Positions 9,423 to 18,190 of a stretch of 64,000 bases of DNA are shown here, one piece after another. Source of the stretch: Runella sp. CRIBMP (lineage in GTDB: Bacteria; Bacteroidota; Bacteroidia; Cytophagales; Spirosomataceae); the NCBI RefSeq assembly GCF_009905605.1, contig NZ_JAAAKZ010000002.1, positions 310,001 to 374,000 of the forward strand, given 5' to 3'. Every line of letters starts with the position of its first letter. Position 1 is the first letter of the stretch. Under the pieces are notes generated by a model that saw nothing but the letters and a program-made list of their open reading frames with translations, did not search any database and was not told where the DNA came from. The position numbers were made by a program, and so were the translations under genes.

Positions 9423-9737
9423 ATGAGAAGAGACGTATTTCAGGCCATTTCCGACCCCACCCGAAGAGCCATCATTGCCCTCATTGCCTTACAGGCCATG
9501 ACCCCCAACGCCCTTGCCGAGCATTTTGACACCAGCCGACAAGCGGTTTCGAAGCACATTAAAATCCTGACCGAATGTGAATTGGTCCGACAGGAGCAGT
9601 CGGGACGGGAAATTTATTATCACTTCAACCCTACTAAGATGAAAGAAATAGACCAGTGGCTCGAAAAATTCAGAGCCCTTTGGGAAGACCGCTTTAGCCA
9701 GCTTGACAACGTATTATTGAACCTAAAAAACAAATAA
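9423..9737 (+). CDS. ArsR/SmtB-type winged-helix repressor
   Basis: 104 residues from the ATG at 9423; a TTG at 9399 lies inside the second operator and is unlikely to be used. It begins [18 protein letters not shown], a standard ArsR start. The helix-turn-helix is [20 protein letters not shown] and the wing is [15 protein letters not shown]. No cysteine pair for metal binding is present, so it belongs to the metal-independent subgroup usually coupled to SRPBCC proteins. It is followed 4 bp later by such a gene. It probably represses its own operon through the twin palindromes. Confidence 0.9.
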   Translation: MRRDVFQAISDPTRRAIIALIALQAMTPNALAEHFDTSRQAVSKHIKILTECELVRQEQSGREIYYHFNPTKMKEIDQWLEKFRALWEDRFSQLDNVLLNLKNK

Positions 9738-9741
9738 AACC

Positions 9742-10242
9742 ATGAAAAATGCCTTATTAATGGACTTTATCGTCGATAAAGCGACCAATTCAATCACCGT
9801 AAAAAGAGAATTTGCCGCCCAACTTCCGTTGGTGTGGGATGCCTTCACCAAAAGCGAAATCCTTGACCAATGGTGGGCTCCCAAACCCTGGAAAGCCCGC
9901 ACCAAAACGATGGATTTCAGAGAAGGCGGGCATTGGCTTTACGCGATGGTCGGACCCGAGGGCGAGGAGCATTGGGGGTTGACAAGCTACCAAACCATCC
10001 AACCCAAAGAGCGTTTTAGCGGAACAGACGGTTTTTCGGATGCCGAGGGCAACATCAACCCCGAACTACCACAATCGAAATGGACAAACAATTTTCAAGA
10101 TAACGGAGATGCTACTTTGGTAACCATTCTCATCACCTACAATGACTTAGCCCAACTTGAAGCAACCATCCAAATGGGCTTCAAAGAAGGGCTAACGATG
10201 GCCATGGAAGGATTAGATGAAGTTTTGGCCACTCTTTCTTAA
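9742..10242 (+). CDS. SRPBCC / AHSA1-like ligand-binding protein
   Basis: 166 residues with the START-like fold: ITVKREFAAQLPLVWDAFTKSEILDQWWAPKPW at the N-terminus, FREGGHWLYAMVGPEGEEHWG in the middle, and a long C-terminal helix (MGFKEGLTMAMEGLDEVLATL). This is the family related to the activator of Hsp90 ATPase, which binds hydrophobic ligands in a deep cavity. It begins 4 bp after the ArsR stop codon, so the two are co-transcribed and probably translationally coupled. The ArsR-SRPBCC-DoxX order is a recurrent bacterial set of unknown overall role. Confidence 0.85.
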   Translation: MKNALLMDFIVDKATNSITVKREFAAQLPLVWDAFTKSEILDQWWAPKPWKARTKTMDFREGGHWLYAMVGPEGEEHWGLTSYQTIQPKERFSGTDGFSDAEGNINPELPQSKWTNNFQDNGDATLVTILITYNDLAQLEATIQMGFKEGLTMAMEGLDEVLATLS

Positions 10243-10249
10243 TCTCTCT

Positions 10250-10274
10250 GGGGAGCGTCTTGACAGACCTCCCC
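10250..10274 (+). repeat. GC-rich hairpin between the SRPBCC and DoxX genes
   Basis: GGGGAG and GTCT pair with AGAC and CTCCCC, giving a 10-bp stem with one bulged C and a TGAC loop. No T run follows, so it is more likely an RNA processing or stability element, or a dispersed repeat, than a terminator. Confidence 0.45.
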
Positions 10275-10292
10275 GCTTAACCAACCTCAAAA

Positions 10293-10661
10293 ATGAAAAA
10301 AATAAATATTGCTTATTGGGTGATTACTGCAATTTTCGGGGCATTTATGTTGTTTTCTGCCATTCCTGACATCCTCCTGGTGCCAGAAGCCGTCACGATG
10401 GTAACGGGTTTGGGCTACCCCAAATACATCATTCCTTTTTTAGGCGTGGCCAAAGCCTTGGGTGTGGTAGCCATCCTTATCCCCAGTTTTAACCGTATCA
10501 AAGAATGGGCGTATGCAGGTTTGTTTTTTGATTTGATTGGGGCGGCCTATTCAATCATCTCCAAAGAAGGATTTCAGCCTCAAATTACCTTTATGGTCTT
10601 GCCGATTGCCTTTCTATTTCTTTCCCATTACCTTTGGCATCAAAAGAAGGAAACCGTCTGA
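10293..10661 (+). CDS. DoxX-like integral membrane protein
   Basis: 122 residues with four predicted membrane helices: about 5-25 (AYWVITAIFGAFMLFSAI), 45-65 (FLGVAKALGVVAILIPSF), 72-90 and 95-115. The Pro-Asp after helix 1 and the YPKYIIPFLGVAKALG loop are typical of the DoxX-like family. It is the third gene of the ArsR operon. The role is unproven; family members are linked to redox or stress physiology. Confidence 0.8.
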   Translation: MKKINIAYWVITAIFGAFMLFSAIPDILLVPEAVTMVTGLGYPKYIIPFLGVAKALGVVAILIPSFNRIKEWAYAGLFFDLIGAAYSIISKEGFQPQITFMVLPIAFLFLSHYLWHQKKETV

Positions 10662-10736
10662 AGATAAATTATCCGTTATCGTGCCCGTTTATTTTATCGA
10701 AAATAGAATGGTTTTTTGGTAAAATTTATTCGGCAA

Positions 10737-11396
10737 ATGATACACAAAAAAACAAAGGATGGAAAATACACGCTCCGCACGGCCACTCCCGCCGATGCCG
10801 AGCAAATGGAAGTAGTGCAGCGGATTTGTTTCCCCACTCTTGCTTCGCATGAGCTGTTGACAAAGGCACATTTTGCCAATCACATCCGCGTTTTTCCCGA
10901 AGGACAATTCGTCATCACCGACTGCGACAAAGTCATTGCTTCATCAAGTACCCTCCGAATTACGTTCCCCAAACTCGACCACACCTTTATGGAAGTCACT
11001 GATAATCTATGGATTACCAACTCACATATCCCCAACGGAGAGTGGTTGTACCAGTTTGACATTGGGGTCTTGCCCGCGTATCGGGGACAGAAACTTTCTA
11101 CGGAATTGTACAACACGCAGCAAGAATTGGTCAAATCTTTGGACATGAAGGGGCAGATCCTCGTGGGCATGACGATTGGGTATGCTCGTTATAAAGACCA
11201 GTTCTCGATTGAAACCTATTGCGAAAAACTAAAAAACAATGAACTCACAGACCCCACCATCACGCCTCAGCGCAAGGCGGGGTTTGAGTGGGTACAGCCC
11301 ATTTATCATTACCTTGACGACCCCACAGCGGGAAACTGTAGCGTGCTGATGGTTTGGCCGCTTGATGGTGTTTCGTTTCAGGAATACATTGAATAA
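10737..11396 (+). CDS. GNAT family N-acetyltransferase
   Basis: 219 residues from the ATG at 10737; an upstream TTG at 10716 is less likely. The N-terminal strand is YTLRTATPADAEQMEVVQ. The acetyl-CoA binding motif A is recognisable as FDIGVLPAYRGQKLSTELYN. It then runs on to a longer than usual C-terminus with GFEWVQPIYHYLDDP, a layout seen in some GNAT enzymes with an extra lid. The substrate is unknown. It follows the DoxX gene by 75 bp and precedes a methyltransferase by 33 bp, so it is likely in the same transcript. Confidence 0.75.
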   Translation: MIHKKTKDGKYTLRTATPADAEQMEVVQRICFPTLASHELLTKAHFANHIRVFPEGQFVITDCDKVIASSSTLRITFPKLDHTFMEVTDNLWITNSHIPNGEWLYQFDIGVLPAYRGQKLSTELYNTQQELVKSLDMKGQILVGMTIGYARYKDQFSIETYCEKLKNNELTDPTITPQRKAGFEWVQPIYHYLDDPTAGNCSVLMVWPLDGVSFQEYIE

Positions 11397-11429
11397 TACT
11401 GATATTCAGACACATAACCCTAAAAAGCC

Positions 11430-12149
11430 ATGAAACAAAAAATCATTGAAGCCTACGAATCATTGGCCGAGCGCTACAACGCGCTCATTGACCATAAACC
11501 CCACAACGCTTACTACGACCGCCCTAATACGCTCTCGCTGATTCCAGAAATGGATGGCCGACACATTCTCGATGCCGCCTGCGGCCCTGGGAAATACGCC
11601 GAAATATTTCTCGACAACGGTGCGTTTGTCACGGGATTTGACATCAGTCCGCGCATGGTAGAACTGGCCATTGAGCGCAACAAAGGCAACGGTACTTTTT
11701 TTGTCCATGACCTATCTACCCCGCTGCCTCAACTCAAAGATGCTTCTTTCGACCTGATTGTCTGCGCGTTGGCCTTGCACTACTTGGAAGACTGGACCCC
11801 GACCCTCAAAGAATTTTATCGGGTGCTAAAACCCGGCGGACACCTCGTTATTTCTATTGAACATCCGTTTTTTGAATTTACCTACTTCCAATCCACCCGT
11901 TATTTTGAAACCGAACCCGTCATGTGTACGTGGAAAGGTTTTGGAAAACCCGTCGATATTCACAGTTTTCGGCGGCCGCTGGAAGCCTGCATTATGCCGC
12001 TGCTCGTCAACGGGTTCCTGCTTGATACCCTGCTCGAACCCAAACCCGTGGAGAAATTCAAAGAACTTGACCCCAAACATTACCGCGAGTTGAACGAATT
12101 TCCCGCGTTTATGTGCTTACGCGCAAAAAAGCCTATTTTTACCCTTTAA
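11430..12149 (+). CDS. Class I SAM-dependent methyltransferase
   Basis: 239 residues. Motif I is HILDAACGPGKYAEIFLDNG (SAM-binding glycine-rich loop), followed by the acidic motif II (VTGFDISPRMVE), then DLIVCALALHYLEDW and FYRVLKPGGHLVISIEHPFF. This is a Methyltransf_11/25-type small-molecule methyltransferase. The C-terminal third (SFRRPLEACIMPLLVNGFLL) would shape the substrate pocket. No substrate can be inferred. It lies 12 bp upstream of a DUF1801 gene, in an operon-like arrangement. Confidence 0.85.
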   Translation: MKQKIIEAYESLAERYNALIDHKPHNAYYDRPNTLSLIPEMDGRHILDAACGPGKYAEIFLDNGAFVTGFDISPRMVELAIERNKGNGTFFVHDLSTPLPQLKDASFDLIVCALALHYLEDWTPTLKEFYRVLKPGGHLVISIEHPFFEFTYFQSTRYFETEPVMCTWKGFGKPVDIHSFRRPLEACIMPLLVNGFLLDTLLEPKPVEKFKELDPKHYRELNEFPAFMCLRAKKPIFTL

Positions 12150-12161
12150 ACCCTTCTTCCT

Positions 12162-12551
12162 ATGGCTATGCACGACATCAAAATCAGCAACATTGATGCG
12201 TTTATCTCAGGCTTCCCGCCCGAGACGCAGGAAATATTAGAGCAGCTCAGAGCCACGATAAAAAATGCCGCCCCCGACGCCGAAGAAAAAATCAGTTACG
12301 GAATTCCGACTTTTAGCCTCAAAGGAAACTTAGTACATTTTGCGGCCTACAAGCACCACATCGGGTTTTATCCCGGTACATCGGGCATTGAAGCCTTCAA
12401 AAATGAACTGACCCCGTATAAATTATCCAAAGGAACCGTTCAATTTCCGCTGGGCCAACCCCTCCCCCTCGGCCTCATCACCCAAATGGTGCTGTTTAGA
12501 GTAAAAGAAAATTTGAAAAAAGCGGAGAGTAAAGGGGGAAAAGGTCTGTAG
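12162..12551 (+). CDS. DUF1801 protein (YdhG-like)
   Basis: 129 residues with IDAFISGFPPETQEILEQLR, then KISYGIPTFSLKGNLVHFAAYKHHIGFYPG, the conserved core of the DUF1801 / YdhG family (sometimes annotated as iron chaperone-like). Met3 is an alternative start. A second, divergent DUF1801 gene follows 60 bp later, which suggests an old tandem duplication. The biochemical role is not established. Confidence 0.8.
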   Translation: MAMHDIKISNIDAFISGFPPETQEILEQLRATIKNAAPDAEEKISYGIPTFSLKGNLVHFAAYKHHIGFYPGTSGIEAFKNELTPYKLSKGTVQFPLGQPLPLGLITQMVLFRVKENLKKAESKGGKGL

Positions 12552-12611
12552 TGTGAGGGCGGCCAAAGCATTACCCTTTGCTTTTTAGCTTAACGAATAA
12601 CATTACTAAAT

Positions 12612-12998
12612 ATGCCAAAACCAACTACTCCCAAAAAAACAGATGAAGAAAAGGTGAGCGAATATATGCACCTACTGGAGCATCCGCTCAAGGCTGAAAT
12701 TAACGCCCTCAGAGCCATCATCATGGCGGCACATCCTGCCCTCAGGGAGCGCATCAAATGGAATGCACCGAGTTATTATTATGAAGGGGTTGACTTGGTC
12801 ACTTTCAATCTTAGAATGACCCAAAAAGTCCATTTGGTATTTCACCACGCGGCCATTGTAAATATTTCTTCGGCCATGTTGGAAGGTAATTACAAAGACC
12901 GTCGAATGATGTATTTTAACAACATGGCCGAGGTCGAAATCCATCGGGCCGAGCTACAACGCATCATGGTTGAGCTGGTAACGGCGGCGGCGGCCTAA
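12612..12998 (+). CDS. DUF1801 protein (second copy)
   Basis: 128 residues. EYMHLLEHPLKAEINALRAIIMAAHPALRERIKWNAPSY aligns in pattern with DUF1801 (helix, then the [KN]xx[AG]xPxY turn), followed by LVTFNLRMTQKVHLVFHHAA. It is the last gene of the plus-strand run that starts with the ArsR gene and is closed by a bidirectional terminator. It is more divergent from the family core than the neighbouring copy. Confidence 0.75.
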   Translation: MPKPTTPKKTDEEKVSEYMHLLEHPLKAEINALRAIIMAAHPALRERIKWNAPSYYYEGVDLVTFNLRMTQKVHLVFHHAAIVNISSAMLEGNYKDRRMMYFNNMAEVEIHRAELQRIMVELVTAAAA

Positions 12999-13029
12999 CT
13001 TGTCCAAAGTGCTGACCTCCTTAAACGAC

Positions 13030-13056
13030 AAAAGCCCCGAAAATTTCGGGGCTTTT
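13030..13056. terminator. Bidirectional terminator between DUF1801 and secG
   Basis: AAAAGCCCCGAAA pairs perfectly with TTTCGGGGCTTTT. Runs of A and T on both sides serve both convergent genes. Confidence 0.9.
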
Positions 13057-13075
13057 GTGCTGAAAAATGTTTTGC

Positions 13076-13438
13076 TTACTTCTGCGCGGGAGCAGGTTGC
13101 TGCTGTGCGGGCGCAGGAGTGGTCGTTGGAGCAGGGGCAGGCGCGGCAGGTACCGAGCGCTGATTGGCCTTTTCTACGTTTACGCTGTTAATGCCGGCAT
13201 CGGCTTGGGGAGTACCGATAAACAAATTAGACACAAGACAAAGTAAGGCCAAAGCACCTACCAAGCCCCAAGTAATTTGTTCCAACAAGTCGGTGGTACG
13301 TTTTACGCCAAACATTTGCGTAGCGCCCATTCCGCCCAATTCGCCAGTCAATCCGCCACCTTTTGAGTTTTGCACCAAAACAATCAAAATCAATAATACA
13401 GCGATGATGGCGATTATTACAATAAATACGGTGAACAT
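13076..13438 (-). CDS. secG: Protein translocase subunit SecG
   Basis: 120 residues: an N-terminal membrane helix (TVFIVIIAIIAVLLILIVLV), the conserved cytosolic loop QNSKGGGLTGELGGMGATQMFGVKRT, and a second helix (WGLVGALALLCLVSNLF). An unusually long Ala-Pro-Gln-rich tail follows (PAPAPAPTTTPAPAQQQPAPAQK), typical of Bacteroidota SecG and not of E. coli. It assists SecYEG in protein export across the inner membrane. The 172-bp upstream spacer holds low-complexity words (TACAGTTTAGAGTCTACAG). Confidence 0.95.
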   Translation of the reverse strand: MFTVFIVIIAIIAVLLILIVLVQNSKGGGLTGELGGMGATQMFGVKRTTDLLEQITWGLVGALALLCLVSNLFIGTPQADAGINSVNVEKANQRSVPAAPAPAPTTTPAPAQQQPAPAQK

Positions 13439-13610
13439 TGTAGTTTACAGTTTAGAGTCTACAGTTTCGGTTTTCGGTCAAAAGTTTCAGGTTTTTAGGA
13501 AGCAGTTTGCGTTTTAAGGCCGATTCTCTGTTTTCAACAAATTTTCTTCTCTCTATACGTTTACCCTTTCCCTCTCCTCTTCCTACTTTTAACTTTACAC
13601 TTCAAACGTT

Positions 13611-14429
13611 CTACTCAGTTGTTAAATCCTTAATTTTTTCGGCAAAGTACGCTTTTTTTTCCGGTTTTTTCAACATTAGTTGTTCGTAGATTTCAATCGC
13701 CCGTTCAATTTTCCCTTGTCGCGCCATAATTTTGGCCATTCCTTCGCTGACGGCCCCGCTTGAAAAGTTCATATTGCGTTTTTTGGCGAGGTCTTCCTGC
13801 TCTTGGTTTGACAAATCTTTGAAGTTGGCGCGGATGGGACCCATGCGGGCTTCATTCTCAATAAAACTGTCAATAATCTGAATCTGACGCTGACGCTCCA
13901 ACTCACGTTGGTCCGGTTGGCTTTCTTCCATCACTGAACTCTCAATCTGTTCCAATTCGGTTTGTAGTGCGTTTTCGCGCAAGGTAGTATCGTCTATGGG
14001 TGGCAATTCGGGAAGACTTGGTTTTGGCTGCGGGGTTTCTGGCGCATCAAAAAAAGAAATTTTTGGCAATTCAGGCAATTTCCATTCCTGTTTGGAATAA
14101 GAAGTGGCGGCAGGTTTCTGATAGTCGCCCGGCCAAATCAATACATTTTCAAACTGACGGCTGCGCAAATTAGGAGACCATTCAAATTCATTCTGGATTA
14201 ATTTTCGTAACGTGTTACGGCTAAGGGAATAAGCCGCCGCTTTTTGAATGCTCGCCTCGGCTTGCTCAGGATGATGAACGGCCATTGCTTTGGCAAGTAA
14301 TATATGCAACGACTGGCAGTAAGGATAAGTGCCGGCGGCCTCCTGTAATTGCGAAATATCGCTTTCGGAAGTATCGTCGGGGTGAGCCGTCCAGTACGAA
14401 AAGGACTCTTTAACGTAACGATTATTCAT
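13611..14429 (-). CDS. Conserved hypothetical protein of the secG-lptE block
   Basis: 272 residues, cytosolic, with no signal peptide. The N-terminal ~110 residues are helical (SLHILLAKAMAVHHPEQAEASIQKAAAYS). A proline- and acid-rich linker (about 125-175) follows. The C-terminal domain has IIDSFIENEARMGPI and a final tetratricopeptide-like helix pair (GKIERAIEIYEQLMLKKPEKKAYF). I recognise the architecture as one that accompanies lptE and secG in Cytophagales-like genomes, but I know no function for it. A role as a scaffold in envelope biogenesis would fit the neighbours but is a guess. Confidence 0.7.
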   Translation of the reverse strand: MNNRYVKESFSYWTAHPDDTSESDISQLQEAAGTYPYCQSLHILLAKAMAVHHPEQAEASIQKAAAYSLSRNTLRKLIQNEFEWSPNLRSRQFENVLIWPGDYQKPAATSYSKQEWKLPELPKISFFDAPETPQPKPSLPELPPIDDTTLRENALQTELEQIESSVMEESQPDQRELERQRQIQIIDSFIENEARMGPIRANFKDLSNQEQEDLAKKRNMNFSSGAVSEGMAKIMARQGKIERAIEIYEQLMLKKPEKKAYFAEKIKDLTTE

Positions 14430-14554
14430 ACAATGGGGTCAGTAATTCAATCCGTCGTCGGCCTTCTGTGTCGGAAGGAAAACGAACAACTATATTTTTT
14501 TAGGTAGCGAAGATACTACGATTCACAGACAACATGAACGATTTCTATAAAAAC

Positions 14555-15085
14555 TTACCAGTCGCCCGCCGACTTGTTGAAGATGTCCTGCACGAGTTGG
14601 TCCAAAATGAGGGGTACGAGCCTACTTTCTACCTGGTTAAGTGTCTGATTCTGGGGGAAGTCTTTAAAAAAGCTAAAGCTTTGGTCAAAGTTTTTCTCTT
14701 CGTCTTTATTATTAGTAAACTTTACCTGTATCGTTATAGATAACCGGTTGAGTGCCGCCTGGTCGTTGGCCGTTGGCGCGGCAGGAATCACCTCATAGCC
14801 CGTAATTGTGCCTTCAAGCTGCATGTCACCGTTGGAAGGCAACAGCGCCAAACTGGTATTTCGCTGGTAATATTCCTTCATTTTTTCGTTGAACTGCAAC
14901 GCCATGTTGGAAGGCCCACCGGCGGTTGCCATGGTGAAATTGACCACCGTCACACTCTTAATATCGGGCGACAGCGACGTGCCGCTGAAAGAGTAAATCC
15001 CGCAGGAAGTAAAAAGTGCAGAAGCTAAAGTGAAAAGAACAATGAGAAATTCCACTTTCCACCTTTCACTATTCAATTTCCACAT
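14555..15085 (-). CDS. lptE: LptE-type outer-membrane lipoprotein for LPS assembly
   Basis: 176 residues from the ATG at 15083-15085, 4 nt after the stop codon of the sigma-54 activator gene. A longer frame overlapping that gene is not credible. The signal peptide ends in a lipobox (ALFTSC), then GIYSFSGTSLSPDIKSVTV and a C-terminal helix (NQVESRLVPLILDQLVQDIFN). This matches the Bacteroidota LptE family, which plugs LptD and helps place lipopolysaccharide in the outer leaflet. The residues before the hydrophobic core (MWKLNSERWKVEF) translate a low-complexity word repeat. Confidence 0.85.
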   Translation of the reverse strand: MWKLNSERWKVEFLIVLFTLASALFTSCGIYSFSGTSLSPDIKSVTVVNFTMATAGGPSNMALQFNEKMKEYYQRNTSLALLPSNGDMQLEGTITGYEVIPAAPTANDQAALNRLSITIQVKFTNNKDEEKNFDQSFSFFKDFPQNQTLNQVESRLVPLILDQLVQDIFNKSAGDW

Positions 15086-15089
15086 AAAA

Positions 15090-16427
15090 TTATTCTTCTT
15101 CAATATCATATTGCTTAATTTTTCGATACAGCGTTCTTTCCGAAATCCCGAGTGCCTGTGCTGCATATTTCCGTTTGCCATTACTCCGCTGTAAGGCTTT
15201 GATAATCATCTCTTTTTCTTTCTGCTCCAACGACAACGACTCGTCTTCGGCGGTTTCGTGGGCAATGTCTTCCACGTCGTCATACGGCGAAATCTGAATA
15301 ATGTTTGGGGTAGTGTTCTGCGGTGGTTGGCCGCTGCTTACCGTGGGCTGGTGCTGACTATGGCTGGGCAACAGTTTGGTATCTGAATGTGGCTTTGCGA
15401 ATGCACTTTCTGCTTCAATGCCGTTAAACAACCCATCATGCTCCCGCAAAATATCACTACCGTAGGCTTCATTATTCAAGACTTTCAACACCAACTTTTT
15501 CAGGTCATTGACATCGCGGCGCATGTCAAACAGGATTTTGTACAACAACTCCCGTTCGTTGAACGATTCGGGGCCGTTGGCTGCCCCTGCGGCACCACCC
15601 AGCAACGTCATCGAACGCGTAGAAGAGGCATAATTGGGCAGGTATTTTACCAAAACCGTTGGCGCAATTGGCACTTTATTTTCCGCTTCCAGAATTTGAA
15701 TCTGCTCGGCAATATTTTTCAACTGGCGAATGTTGCCCGGGAAGTTGTAACTTATCAACATATCTCGCGCTTCGGGCGTAAGGGTAACGGGTGTAATGCG
15801 ATAGCGCTCGGCAAAATCGGTGGTAAATTTCCGAAAAAGCATGTCAATGTCGCTTCCCCGTTCGCGCAGGGGCGGCACCGCAATCGGCACCGTATTGAGG
15901 CGATAATACAAATCTTCCCGAAACTTGCCACGCTGTACGGCGTCGATGAGGTTCACGTTGGTGGCCGCCACAACCCGTACATCCGTTTTCTGCACCTTAG
16001 AAGAGCCTACCCGAATAAATTCTTTGTTTTCCAACACCCGCAAAAGCCGAGCCTGGGTTCCGATGGGCATCTCAGCGATTTCGTCCAAAAAAATGGTCCC
16101 ACCGTTGGTGATTTCGAAGTAGCCTTTTCGGTCTTCAATGGCCCCCGTAAAAGAACCTTTTACGTGCCCAAACAACTCAGAATCAATGGTTCCTTCGGGA
16201 ATAGCCCCGCAGTTGATAGCAATAAAAGGGCCGTGTTTGCGGGAACTTAGGTTATGAATAATCTTTGAGAATGACTCTTTACCACTACCACTTTCGCCCG
16301 TAATGAGCACGGTCAAATCGGTGGCTGCTACCTGTAAGGCTATGTTGAGGGCATAGTTGAGCGCAGGAGCATTTCCGATTATCCCAAAGCGGTTTTTGAT
16401 GGATTGTATTTCCGGATTTGAAAGCAT
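15090..16427 (-). CDS. Sigma-54-dependent transcriptional activator (no receiver domain)
   Basis: 445 residues. The AAA+ domain occupies about 15-260 with Walker A GESGSGKE (44-51), the sigma-54 contact loop GSFTGA (91-96; canonical GAFTGA), Walker B TIFLDEIAEM, and PGNIRQLKN. A ~120-residue linker follows, then a Fis-type helix-turn-helix at the C-terminus (RSNGKRKYAAQALGISERTLYRKIKQY). There is no N-terminal receiver, GAF or PAS domain, so it must be controlled by amount, by a partner, or through the linker. It sits between miaB and lptE in one strand-wise run, so it may regulate envelope genes; that is inference. Confidence 0.9.
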   Translation of the reverse strand: MLSNPEIQSIKNRFGIIGNAPALNYALNIALQVAATDLTVLITGESGSGKESFSKIIHNLSSRKHGPFIAINCGAIPEGTIDSELFGHVKGSFTGAIEDRKGYFEITNGGTIFLDEIAEMPIGTQARLLRVLENKEFIRVGSSKVQKTDVRVVAATNVNLIDAVQRGKFREDLYYRLNTVPIAVPPLRERGSDIDMLFRKFTTDFAERYRITPVTLTPEARDMLISYNFPGNIRQLKNIAEQIQILEAENKVPIAPTVLVKYLPNYASSTRSMTLLGGAAGAANGPESFNERELLYKILFDMRRDVNDLKKLVLKVLNNEAYGSDILREHDGLFNGIEAESAFAKPHSDTKLLPSHSQHQPTVSSGQPPQNTTPNIIQISPYDDVEDIAHETAEDESLSLEQKEKEMIIKALQRSNGKRKYAAQALGISERTLYRKIKQYDIEEE

Positions 16428-16556
16428 TTATTGCATCTACAATGTACCGTTGCCGATTATTTGATGGCTGAAACCAACGATTTAGCAACGCTACGTTAGA
16501 AAATTTTTAGTAAGAACTCTGGGCACTAACCGAATATGTATCCATTTCAACTAACC

Positions 16557-18005
16557 TTAGGCGGGAACCGCTTCTACCGCTTTCCCGATCAAGGTAGCGG
16601 AGGAGCATTCGGTCACCAACACATATACATAGTCCCCTTTTTTATAGTGTTCTCTTGGGAAAATTACCACTTTGTTTTGGTCGTTTCGGCCGCATAAATC
16701 CGCATCGGAGCGCTTAGAGGGCCCTTCAACCAATACTTTTTGGATTTTTCCCAAGGCCAATTCATTGCGCTCACTAGAATGTTGACGCTGTAAGGCAATG
16801 ACCTCCTGTAAACGGCGCTTTTTGACTTCTTCGGGAACGTCATCTTTGAGTTTTTTGGCCGCAGGCGTGCCCGGACGCTCAGAATACGCAAACATGTACG
16901 CATAATCGTATTTTACGTATTCCATCAACGACAACGTATCTTGGTGTTCTTCCTCCGTTTCGGTGCAAAAGCCTGTAATCATGTCGGTTGAAATACCACA
17001 GTCTTCGCCCAATATTTCTCGTATGCGGTCAATCTTTTGGATGTACCATTCACGGTCATAGGTACGATTCATGACCTTCAACACGCGGCTGTTGCCACTT
17101 TGGGCGGGAAAATGGATATAATTACAAATATTTTCGTACTTTTTCATCGTCCAAAGAACATCATCGGTGATGTCTTTGGGGTGCGACGTACTGAACCGAA
17201 CCCGCAAATCAGGGTGAATCAAGGCCACCATTTCCAACAACTGCGCAAAGTTGACCATTTGAGCAGGCTCGGCACTTTTTTCGGTCTCATTTTTCCACTT
17301 ATAACTATCCACGTTTTGCCCGAGTAGCGTCACTTCTTTATAACCATCGGCAAAAAGCAAACGCGCTTCTTCCACAATGCTAAACGGGTCGCGGCTGCGC
17401 TCACGTCCACGGGTATAAGGAACCACGCAAAAACTGCACATATTGTCGCAACCGCGCATGATACTGATGTAGGCCGTAATGCCGTTGGAATTCAAGCGAA
17501 TCGGCGAAATATCGGCGTAAGTTTCTTCCCTCGAAAGAAACACATTAACGGCTTTTTGACCCGTTTCGGCTTCTTCCACCAAGCGCGGCAAATCGCGGTA
17601 GGAATCGGGGCCCGCCACGATGTCTACCATTTTTTCTTCGTCCAACAGCTTGGTTTTCAGACGCTCTGCCATACACCCCAACACTCCAATGATGAGTCCT
17701 GGGCGTTTTTTCTTCAAATTATTGAGGTATTGAAGCCGATTCCGAACTTTTTGTTCGGCGTTGTCACGGATGGCACAGGTATTCAGAAAAATAACGTCGG
17801 CGTTATCTTCCGAAGAAGTAGTCGCAAAATCCGCATTCCGCATCACGGCCGCCACGATTTCACTGTCCGAAAAGTTCATCTGACAGCCATAGCTTTCGAT
17901 GAACAGTCTCTTTTTATCAACGGTCAATTCCTCCTCGCTTACTTTGACCAGTTCACACGCCTCTTTATCGGCTTCCGAAAGTATTTTTAATGTTGATGTA
18001 ATCAT
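16557..18005 (-). CDS. miaB: tRNA-2-methylthio-N6-dimethylallyladenosine synthase
   Basis: 482 residues from the ATG at 18003-18005; the frame extends to a TTG 12 nt earlier. The N-terminal UPF0004 domain has its three cluster cysteines ([33 protein letters not shown]). The radical-SAM site is [17 protein letters not shown]. The C-terminal TRAM domain ends [10 protein letters not shown]-like ([18 protein letters not shown]). It methylthiolates i6A37 in tRNAs reading UNN codons, using two 4Fe-4S clusters. It is the first gene of the minus-strand run leading to the sigma-54 activator. Confidence 0.95.
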   Translation of the reverse strand: MITSTLKILSEADKEACELVKVSEEELTVDKKRLFIESYGCQMNFSDSEIVAAVMRNADFATTSSEDNADVIFLNTCAIRDNAEQKVRNRLQYLNNLKKKRPGLIIGVLGCMAERLKTKLLDEEKMVDIVAGPDSYRDLPRLVEEAETGQKAVNVFLSREETYADISPIRLNSNGITAYISIMRGCDNMCSFCVVPYTRGRERSRDPFSIVEEARLLFADGYKEVTLLGQNVDSYKWKNETEKSAEPAQMVNFAQLLEMVALIHPDLRVRFSTSHPKDITDDVLWTMKKYENICNYIHFPAQSGNSRVLKVMNRTYDREWYIQKIDRIREILGEDCGISTDMITGFCTETEEEHQDTLSLMEYVKYDYAYMFAYSERPGTPAAKKLKDDVPEEVKKRRLQEVIALQRQHSSERNELALGKIQKVLVEGPSKRSDADLCGRNDQNKVVIFPREHYKKGDYVYVLVTECSSATLIGKAVEAVPA

Positions 18006-18071
18006 TTTGTCAATCAATGGTCGTTAGTTCATAAAGTCATCGGTATTTTTACCTAACCTTACGAATAGTTG

Positions 18072-18113
18072 CAAAGTTACAAAGATTCCGCGAAAACGCT
18101 GACAAAGTGTCAG
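18072..18113 (-). promoter_or_regulatory. miaB promoter with an overlapping palindrome
   Basis: On the minus strand TAACTTTG (18072-18079) is a perfect -7 box and TTTG (18103-18106) lies 23 bp upstream. The palindrome CTGACA-AAG-TGTCAG (18099-18113) covers the -33 box, as a repressor site would. No regulator in the window can be assigned to it. Confidence 0.5.
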
Positions 18114-18139
18114 GTTTTAACATATTTTAGTACAACAGC

Positions 18140-18174
18140 GGCGAGGTTTGGAACCGGGGCGCGCAGCCCTCGCC
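18140..18174. repeat. GC-rich intergenic hairpin
   Basis: GGCGAGG pairs with CCTCGCC around a 21-nt GC-rich loop (centre GGGGCGCGCAGC). No T run is present. It lies between two minus-strand genes and looks like a dispersed intergenic hairpin rather than a terminator. Confidence 0.45.
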
Positions 18175-18190
18175 AACGTTTAGACGTTAA

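Noticed and set aside
15086-15181. N-terminal extension of LptE
   Set aside because: It would overlap the end of the sigma-54 activator gene and place a charged stretch before the signal peptide.
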